Origin: Saccharina japonica
Lineage: Eukaryota > Sar > Phaeophyceae > Laminariales > Laminariaceae
NCBI GenBank assembly: GCA_008828725.1
Contig: MEHQ01002397.1
Location: forward strand, 310,001 to 374,000
Length of the DNA: 64,000 nt
Reading direction: 5' to 3'
The stretch's first letter is position 1. Each line of letters begins with the position of its first letter. Of the stretch, positions 57,401 to 64,000 are shown piece after piece. The notes below the pieces were generated by a model. That model ran no database searches and was not told the origin of the DNA. It saw only the letters and a list, made by a program, of their open reading frames with translations. The translations under genes and the position numbers were made by a program.

Positions 57401-59118
57401 ACCGTCGATTGTTCGTTGAAAATTGGTTCTGCTCTCGTTTCCGATCCCTGCCCTCCAGCAACCTCTGAAAGCGTTCGATGGGGTTCGTGTCTGCCGTATT
57501 TATCAGGGGACTTCGTCCAACCTCGACCGACGCGCGAAGGAAATTATGGCATGCTGCGTACTTTGACCCTCCTTACTACCGTAAAAGCTCCTACCGTGTG
57601 TACACCAGAGATACAATCACCGTGTACTACAGTAAGTGTAAAGGCAAGGAAGTACCCGAACCAATACGGAATGTCCCTGTACAATATCGATGACACATTG
57701 CGTCATCGAAACGTCGATACACCACTACTGAAGAAGGTTCTCATCTTGTCCCGGAACGATGAAGCGTGACTTTGTCTGGACCAACCGGAAACAATGTTTT
57801 ATGTGCCGTCTCTCACCCGTTATCGGCAGGTACGTTGGGAAAAACCCCGATCTGCAGTGCATCCCCGCAACGTGAGTTATCCCCCTTTTATCTAGAATGG
57901 GAATCTCATTTCCGCGTTGGAGCGTATTGATCCGCTAGAAAAGCATGCAGATCTCCGGCTGGCAGAACTCACGCCACATGATGTATTAGAGCGTTAAGAC
58001 TGACCTGGTTGCGTCCGCTATATTGGTGGTAAGATGTACGTGTTGCATTAATTATGTGGTTTATACTGTTCACGTTCAATTGGTAACACACAGGTGCCTT
58101 GTCACATAGCGCGTGTGCCTGTATGCCTGGTGTAGACGACTGAAGCCATCGGGTTACAGACGGACCCGATGAAGTCGAGTTGCTATAATAATTCGAGTAG
58201 TTTGGTGCGGGACAATCCCTACCCTCTAGATCTCAGGTGGGCGCCGTGCCCGATGTCACGACACAATCCAGGCTGTCGTTTTGAAGTACGTTACCACGTC
58301 TGCGACACAAATGTTCAGGTAGCTGGTCGCTGTGATATCGCCTCTCATCACGCAGTACCGCATTTCGGTGATCTCACGTAGGTCACCGTGGCTGTATATT
58401 TTGTAACTTCTCGAATTTACAAGCAGTTTCATCGTTTACTTGCGAGTATTTCGATGGCCGGTGATTGTTCATCGGCTCCTTAGGCTCAAATCTAGGCAGT
58501 GACACAATGAACTGTCAGTAGGACGATACCGATACCTGACCCACCGTTTCCAACACCCGCTTCACCCCCACTCCGCCGTGCCGTAAACATTATGTCGGGC
58601 CGTTCGGGTTGCACATTGTATGAAGCGGCGCAACCGTCAAGTATCCTGGTACTGCCCCTTCTTTTGACCAATGCGGTGAGTGGATGGCTAACGTGCTACA
58701 TCGGCAGTCAGAGGCTACGCAAGGGGCGTTGGTGAACGCGCTCGGGAGCATACGCGATGCATGGGTAGCAATCTAGACACTAAAGTGCAAGGACATTTCG
58801 ACGCATCAAACCGTACCGATAACCTCCGTTATGTTCACCTGGCATGTATAAATTTTGGATTTGTCATATTCGCGCCCAGACTAACACTATAGTCTGTTGG
58901 GTTTGCTCGATCGATGTGTTTGATTCCGCTTTGGCTTCTAACTCGGCACTGACGAGAAACTCGTCAATCTGATGATTATCTCAAATGCACCACTAACATT
59001 TGACCATATCATAACTTTAATTGCGTGTTTATCTGGGGCGCAGAATGCACCCCGGAGGAGGCGGTATCGTGCGACGAGGGCCTGCTCTGCGCCCCTGGGG
59101 AATTTGGCTACACCTGCG
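51386..59118 (+). CDS. Cassette B: second LRR solenoid, 12 exons
   Basis: Twelve exons (46, 90, seven of 72, 42, 50 and 75 nt; 807 bases, 269 codons) repeat the architecture of cassette A in the same order and orientation, all in frame and free of stops. The N-cap, N-terminal repeat, cap, linker and Cys module align one to one with A. The LRR run has seven units against eight and is not collinear throughout. Entry and exit are phase 1. Either the transcript continues from cassette A, giving one protein with two solenoids, or B is a tandem paralogue whose first exon I cannot see. What follows the final phase 1 exon is not found in the window. Confidence 0.72.
51849..51938 (+). CDS. Exon B-N2: irregular N-terminal repeat
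   Basis: 90 nt, phase 2 in and out. It codes SLKNCGLTDSDIPDLVDC then LDRVGRDHIEEL, collinear with A-N2. The donor is GTGAGG. Confidence 0.85.
52458..52529 (+). CDS. Exon B-L1: LRR 1
   Basis: 72 nt, symmetric phase 2. It codes YLDYNSFTTLPADIFQGL and VALDSL. It shares LPADIF and the intron end TTGTCGCCGA...CCCACAG with B-L5, which shows that one was copied from the other. Confidence 0.88.
53117..53188 (+). CDS. Exon B-L2: LRR 2
   Basis: 72 nt, symmetric phase 2, GTAAGC donor. It codes DLLGNQLVALPLGIFDGL and ETLLAL. Its upstream intron end resembles that of B-L6 and its downstream intron start that of A-L7. Confidence 0.88.
53475..53724 (+). mobile_element. MITE family 2 copy inside intron B-L2/B-L3
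   Basis: Starts GACGTGTGCTACGATAGATG and ends CTACCTCTACCAGAACATGC. The interior has GAATGATCGAGCTC, GTTCATCGGGTAGCGCTTT and GGAGCTCCCAAACTGACC. About 250 bp, intronic. Confidence 0.65.
53905..53976 (+). CDS. Exon B-L3: LRR 3
   Basis: 72 nt, symmetric phase 2. It codes YLMNNRLTTLSEGLFKNL and GNLEFL. It pairs with A-L6 by sequence and by both flanking introns. Confidence 0.88.
54512..54532. repeat. Interstitial telomere-like TAACCC run
   Basis: TAACCC occurs three times in a row, followed by TAG, inside the intron between B-L3 and B-L4. The complement is TTAGGG, a telomere unit used by many eukaryotes. Confidence 0.85.
54649..54720 (+). CDS. Exon B-L4: LRR 4
   Basis: 72 nt, symmetric phase 2, GTGAGC donor. 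It codes GLYENELSAVPSGLFVGL and GKLQSL. Its upstream intron end resembles that of A-L5 and its downstream intron that of A-L2, so its flanks have mixed ancestry. Confidence 0.87.
55013..55530 (+). mobile_element. MITE family 2, outer copy interrupted by an inner copy
   Basis: The left end GTGCTACGATATGAGTAGCA lies at 55,013-55,052. The rest of an element, from TGAATGACGGAGTG to CTCTACCGTAGCATGCGTCA, lies at 55,300-55,530. A complete inner copy (55,053-55,299) separates the two parts. This is nested insertion within the intron B-L4/B-L5. Confidence 0.6.
55053..55299 (-). mobile_element. MITE family 2, inner complete copy
   Basis: Ends are GACGCATGCTACGACAGAGG and CCTCTACCGTAGCACGCGTC, an inverted repeat with one mismatch in 20. 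The interior has GAGCTCCTCACTTGAGGAGC and TTCAGAAAACGATTCAGCC. About 247 bp, opposite in sense to the outer copy. Confidence 0.75.
56031..56102 (+). CDS. Exon B-L5: LRR 5
   Basis: 72 nt, symmetric phase 2. It codes FLNDNQMATLPADIFRGL and VDLQYL. It is a duplicate of B-L1 by exon and upstream intron sequence. Confidence 0.88.
56594..56665 (+). CDS. Exon B-L6: LRR 6
   Basis: 72 nt, symmetric phase 2, GTAAGT donor. It codes RLTRNNLISLPLGLFDGL and GSLYGL. It is a duplicate of B-L2: the intron ends share CCTTGCGTTCCGCC against CCTGCCGTTCGGCC. Confidence 0.88.
57189..57260 (+). CDS. Exon B-L7: LRR 7, last before the cap
   Basis: 72 nt, symmetric phase 2, GTAAGC donor. It codes ELEDNELTTLPDGLFDDL and GSLTSL. 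It occupies the same position as A-L8, with which it shares GLFDDLGS. Confidence 0.88.
57830..57871 (+). CDS. Exon B-C1: NPDLQC cap
   Basis: 42 nt, phase 2 in and out. It codes YVGKNPDLQCIPA. Same length and position as A-C1. Confidence 0.85.
58626..58675 (+). CDS. Exon B-C2: linker ending DQCG
   Basis: 50 nt, phase 2 in, phase 1 out, GTGAGT donor. It codes GATVKYPGTAPSFDQCG, aligning with A-C2 through ATV and DxCG. The GAAG acceptor is weak, as in A-C2. Confidence 0.68.
59044..59118 (+). CDS. Exon B-C3: Cys module
   Basis: 75 nt, phase 1 in and out, GTGAGT donor. It codes ECTPEEAVSCDEGLLC and APGEFGYTCG. Without splicing the frame stops after three further codons, so splicing to an unseen downstream exon is expected. 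Confidence 0.8.
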
Positions 59119-60299
59119 GTGAGTGTAACTAGATGTCCTTGCTGTAATCTTGTGCCTATTATAAAAGGGCGTCAAATAACGGTGTTTTTGAGTAACGAAA
59201 CACGTACCATCACGCATTGACGTCCTGGGGGTATAACGTGCTTATGTGGGAGCCTATTTAGGCAACAACCCTATCAGGCCGCAAATGGCAGGGGGTGAAG
59301 AGAGAGAGAGAGCTACCGACCAATGTAGACAGCGACGAACTCACGCGAACAACTTATTGTTAAGAGAGACGTGAGTCTTAGCATTTTCAGACGTCGCAGT
59401 AGCGCGTCACCCACCAATCTCTGGTTTTCCATATGATAGGACATCCTAACTCTGCTTGGCGTTTGACATCGTCTTCACAAGCACCTACTGTAGACTGTAG
59501 ACACGGACATTTGTGCAATAACCAGACACATACTGCCGACTTAAGAACATCGGCGGCTAGCCTCTGTGCTGAGGGCTGATCGGGCGCTTGGTGAACCGTA
59601 CTGTGATACACAATGTGAGCATGGGTATGCGCGCTTGTCCAGCGAGACAGGAAGGTACACGAATAATGCATCGTAGTCGCGGACATTTCTCGTTGTTTTA
59701 AAGGCTACACTATTTGTAAAGCATTTAGGATCATAACTCATCTTGAGACCACTACACAGAGTAAAGTACCTCCCCGTACTTTGAGTCGTTCATTCACGCC
59801 GCCAGAGGACGCGGCTACCTGTGCTTTAAGCAGACAAACTATGGGTAAAGAGTACATTATTTCTTCATCGCCGTACATGGTACGCCATATCGCCTCTATG
59901 ACGCGCGGCACGGTCAGCCGTCTGAAGTCTCTATAACTTTGAACCAATTCAATTATGCTCCCGATGCAACCCTGGACTTGACATACTCGTGCTACAGTGT
60001 ATGTGATATACTTAGAGCTGCGAACTGCTTCGAGTGCTGCATTGGAAACATCCTGCCGCAGACTATGACCGTCTAGTAAATTACGACGGCCTATACAGCC
60101 GTGTCACGTATGCTTAGATGAAGTTTCACGAACCGCAACACGAAACAAACACATTGAGTGTATGAAACGTTCGTTTGTAGCTGCACAGTTGCTCCGTGCA
60201 AACCTAACGTGACATGTCTCGTACTCCAGGCCTTACACTCGAACTTCTGACGTACTTGGCAGGTGTTTGATGGTACCAACACCGACACGACGAAATCGG
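59119..60299. other. Downstream region, intron or 3' flank
   Basis: No next exon was recognised, although the phase 1 donor at 59,119 demands one. A short AG repeat (GAGAGAGAGAG) lies near 59,299. Nothing else is supported. Confidence 0.45.
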
Positions 60300-60536
60300 C
60301 TGCGCACATGCCGGGGAGCGAACATCATCTGTTGGTCATGTAGGGTATACAAACCGCTCCACACGACCAACTACTGGGCTGCGCACATGCCGGGGAGGGA
60401 ACATCAGATGTTGGTCATCCAGGGCATATAAGCCGCTCTACACGAACAGCTAATGGACTGCGCAGATGCCGGAGAGCGAACATCATCTGTCGGGCATCCA
60501 ACATATATAAACCACTCTACACGAACAACTACAGGA
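60300..60536. repeat. 79-bp tandem repeat, three copies
   Basis: Units start at 60,300, 60,379 and 60,458, each with CTGCGCA-ATGCCGG-GAG and GAACATCA, then a TATA-like word (GTATACAAACC, CATATAAGCC, TATATAAACC) and CGCTC/CACTC-ACACGA. The period is exactly 79 bp, with about 10-15% divergence by eye. Confidence 0.9.
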
Positions 60537-63411
60537 AGAAGGACATCATATATCGTGGGGGATATATCTGTAGTGAGGCGGCGCGTCGCGTAGGGCCGAC
60601 GCCCCTGTACGGTGCCCTCAGGCTACACGCGCAGCCAGTAATGTAGTACTAGACACATCTGGCGGCGTTGCATGACTACATTTGAACAACCGTGTTTGTC
60701 AGGCTGTACTTCGGATGAAGGGGGCGACGACCGTAGTACAATTGCTCCCCCTATCCAATGTATAGGTAGGCTCTTTGTACGTTGTGTAAAGCTTGTTCAC
60801 TGTAGATGACTTGAGCGGCAGTTGATACGAGTACCGGGTAAGACAATTGTAACTACGCTTCCCCGGCCTCGAAATAAATAGACGTGAATGTTGGTGTTTG
60901 TCGGTTCCTACTGTTAAATTTCAATCATAACCCACCGAGTGGATTCCGCATGTTCTGTTGCCATTGGACGAGGTACGGTCTCGTGTGGACTGAGCAAACA
61001 CCGGTTCTTCGGTAGGGGGGTACATACTTTATACCCCCAATTGTCATACCGAGTTTACTCCACACGGACAGGCAAGTTCCTCTACGCTTCAGTCAAATTT
61101 GGACGCACATCTAGTTGATTTTGTATGTGAGTACTGTAGCAAATAATCCCATCGAAAACACAAACGTGAAAAGAAGTAAGACAATCGGGCGAAAAACGTG
61201 GCCATGCGGCCGAGTGGCTCTCGTCGGCTGCAAGTAGAGGACGTAAAAACGACCCCCCTCTCCAACCCTAGCACCCATTCGAACGAATTTCATACATCGG
61301 TATCGGGAAGTGGATAGCACTCCTGGACCAGAGACCATTCCTTTGCGTATTTCACGTCGATGGTGTAGCCGGGTTTGTGTGGTACTTGGTAAGGAGGCCG
61401 TGGGGCACCCCGTTTGTGGTTGGCGAGTGCTGGGGGATGAACATTGTTGAGGTGTAAGTGTGTTGAGGTGGTTGCATACCTCTCTACGGAACACTCGGGG
61501 CGTAACGCTGGATTTGGAGATGTTGTGGGTGGAGTTTGCTACATTTGTTTGTGACTGACCACTGCAACAGGGGGATGCATAAACTGACCATGAATTATTA
61601 TGTCTGAGGTTCGTCGTGTTTGGATTGTGTTGACGGAACCTCCTGTGCGTGAGACGCAGCCTAAAACGTTTCACGGAACGACTCACGTACGAGCAGGAGT
61701 TTTGGCCGCGTGAGACGTTCGACAAGATGGTTGTATGTTGTCCTTGCGCTTTGCCGTTGCATTCGCTACATCCCAGCCACGCTCACCACCATGCACGTGA
61801 TATATTTGGCTGGAACGTGAGTGTGTACTTATAAGCGAGGAACGTTCGGTTAGACATAGTCGAGAGCCGGTGTGTCCGCCATTTGGCTGCCGACCTCTTC
61901 TTTCACGAAGGGTGGTGATGATGCCCTGTATACCTGGGGAAGCGTCTTGACACGTATACGAGGTAGCGAGTTGGCGTGTACAACGCCGGGTCGTATGCGT
62001 TAGGTGAACGTTTGTCGACATGAATGTGTCGATCAAGCGTTTTCAGGCTTTTATGAATAGCGCAAAGTCGGGATCAAGAAATCGCGGTATTCGGGGTCAT
62101 ACAACCCAGGCAAGGGTCGAGGCCATGTATTCACGATGTTTCGGCATCCATTGGTGGGGTCGACGATCCAGTTAAATACTTGCTGTCAAGGAATCAAAAG
62201 CCTCTGAGGGAATAATTCGGACCGATAGTTGATGCCAACAATCACGGTCGAGAAATTTAGCCAAACACTCGCCGTGATATAACTAACTCAAAATGCGCGT
62301 TAAATGATGTGAGTAGTTTGAGATTCACCGACCACAACAACACAGAGAATGACTCTTTCATCATGCGTTTATGCGGGATACAACGCCTCGAGATTCTCAG
62401 GCCTAAAGCGAGTTCTCCCCGTAACTCCTGGCTACTCCTCCGATGGGCGCAAACACAACCTCGAATTGTTCAACTTCGACCCTCCCGACAGGGGGGGAAG
62501 GGTACCTGACACCGTCCCCTCCCTCTACACCTGACGAATACCTATAAAAAACTGGACACAGGGGACGGTAGATACCCGCCCCCCCCCCTGCTGGATACAA
62601 GGCCTTCCAGGATACTACAAACTACTGGGCGGTGCTGCAACCTTTAGGCCGCAGCTACGTAGGGACAGCGACTGCAGCAGCAGTAGTGAGTGGTATTAAG
62701 GAGCTATGAGCTCGCTCGAAGGTGGACCAGAAGGTCCCGAAGTGAGCCGTGGGATCGGCGAGCAAATTATTCCATATACCCCAGGTATCTTCCACACCTG
62801 TGTATACCCTTGCAGCGAGAATCCACAAGGGAAACGAACAGCTGACCGCGCCTGGTTGGTGTCATTGACACCTTACCTCTCCACGTGCTTCTGTAGATAA
62901 CCTGTACGCCACTGCCGGAGAGATCGCGAACAGTGCTCGACACTCAAATAATACATTATGGAATGCCTTGTCTAAGCCGTGAAACGGTCAGACTATACGC
63001 TGAAGTACGAGTAAAACCATGCCAGTATGGTATGCCATGATGACCATGCAGTGTACTACCAAGCCTCGACCAAGCAGCAAAGCAGAACAACCATACCAGG
63101 TACAATATGTCGCACGAGGGATGTGGTATCATGCAACGTTATTTGATGTGATAAGAAGGTTTGCGCTTCTCCGGTATTATACTGTCACACAAATCACATA
63201 CAGTAGTACAGGGCACCCAATCAGGGCCAGGAAATCTGGTCCAGACTGGATTTCTCACTCGAGAGAGAGTGCTTTCAGCACTAATTTCAAGATACAGCCT
63301 TACGTTCTTGTTAGCCTGTTTCTTATTTAGGTGTCCTGTACTGTACACCGATACACCCTGGATACAAACCAAAACAAAAATAGTTGTGCATATATATATT
63401 TGTTCGACTCC
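60537..63411. other. Intergenic DNA, no gene recognised
   Basis: The minus-strand open frame at 61,111-61,725 (204 codons) ends in a hydrophobic run near PIVLLLFTFVFSMGLFATVL but shows no other feature and lacks a known domain, so it is not called. A G/C hairpin flanks 61,015-61,045 (GGGGGGTA / TACCCCC). TACCAGGTA is at 63,094. Confidence 0.4.
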
Positions 63412-63938
63412 GGGGGGGGGGGGGGGGNNNNNNNNNNNNNNNNNNNNNNNNNNNNNNNNNNNNNNNNNNNNNNNNNNNNNNNNNNNNNNNNNNNNNNNNN
63501 NNNNNNNNNNNNNNNNNNNNNNNNNNNNNNNNNNNNNNNNNNNNNNNNNNNNNNNNNNNNNNNNNNNNNNNNNNNNNNNNNNNNNNNNNNNNNNNNNNNN
63601 NNNNNNNNNNNNNNNNNNNNNNNNNNNNNNNNNNNNNNNNNNNNNNNNNNNNNNNNNNNNNNNNNNNNNNNNNNNNNNNNNNNNNNNNNNNNNNNNNNNN
63701 NNNNNNNNNNNNNNNNNNNNNNNNNNNNNNNNNNNNNNNNNNNNNNNNNNNNNNNNNNNNNNNNNNNNNNNNNNNNNNNNNNNNNNNNNNNNNNNNNNNN
63801 NNNNNNNNNNNNNNNNNNNNNNNNNNNNNNNNNNNNNNNNNNNNNNNNNNNNNNNNNNNNNNNNNNNNNNNNNNNNNNNNNNNNNNNNNNNNNNNNNNNN
63901 NNNNNNNNNNNNNNNNNNNNNNNNGGGGGGGGGGGGGG
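63412..63938. other. Assembly gap flanked by poly-G
   Basis: 497 undetermined bases (63,428-63,924) lie between a run of 16 G at the left and 14 G at the right. Sequencing or assembly probably failed in a G-rich tract. The true length of the gap is not known from this sequence. Confidence 0.95.
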
Positions 63939-64000
63939 TCAGGTGTATGATATCCAAATCCCCGGCCGCCCTTGGTGGAAATGTTGTCGTGCAGGAACCG

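Noticed and set aside
61111..61725. Minus-strand open frame of 204 codons with one hydrophobic run at its C-terminus
   Set aside because: A single apolar stretch in an otherwise Arg/Ser-rich sequence is weak evidence. No splice partners or homology are visible.
1..64000. CRISPR arrays, bacterial operons, riboswitches, rRNA genes
   Set aside because: No regularly spaced direct repeats with unique spacers, no ribosome-binding-site-led gene strings and no conserved RNA cores were seen. The splice signals show a eukaryotic nuclear genome.

Overview
The window is nuclear DNA from a eukaryote. It has short exons separated by 340-2,500 bp introns with strong GTGAGT/GTAAGT-type donors, several short inverted-repeat (MITE-like) element families, microsatellites, an interstitial telomere-like CCCTAA run and a 497-bp assembly gap. 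There are no bacterial-style operons and no long uninterrupted gene. My best guess is a stramenopile, most like a brown alga. That rests on recalled similarity in style (leucine-rich repeats coded one per 72-nt exon, long introns, CAG-rich repeats) and not on a database match.

Positions 1-38.4 kb hold no gene I can support. The sequence is AT-rich and repeat-laden up to about 9 kb, then mixed. Recognisable items are a 333-bp element present twice (1,108 and 4,148), a CCGGTTTTA minisatellite, two related MITE-like families with copies scattered through the window, a pair of diverged segments with protein-like similarity shared by the 10-kb and 33-kb regions, and a strongly over-represented odd palindrome, TACCWGGTA (13 exact copies).

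Positions 38.4-59.1 kb, plus strand, hold the one real gene system. It was assembled by hand from splice sites, reading phase and homology between two copies. A signal-peptide exon (38,416) is followed by cassette A (40,959-50,517) and cassette B (51,386-59,118). Each cassette has a short Cys N-cap exon (CFDxCQSGS), a 90-nt N-terminal exon (CGLTDxDIPxLVDC), a run of exactly 72-nt exons each coding one 24-residue extracellular-type LRR (8 in A, 7 in B), a 42-nt cap exon (NPDLQC), a linker exon ending DxCG, and a 75-nt Cys module (ECTPE...FGYxCG). Every LRR exon begins and ends in phase 2 within a Leu codon. Each whole cassette begins and ends in phase 1. No stop or frameshift interrupts any of the 25 exons. 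The A cassette therefore splices in frame into the B cassette, and no second signal-peptide exon is visible between them. The simplest reading is one secreted or surface protein with two tandem LRR solenoids (at least 580 codons visible, 3' end not found), or two tandem genes of which B has an unseen first exon. Flanking introns show that exons, and pairs of exons, were duplicated and reshuffled within and between cassettes.

Positions 59.1-64 kb have no recognisable further exon. They hold a 79-bp tandem triplication and the poly-G-flanked assembly gap.
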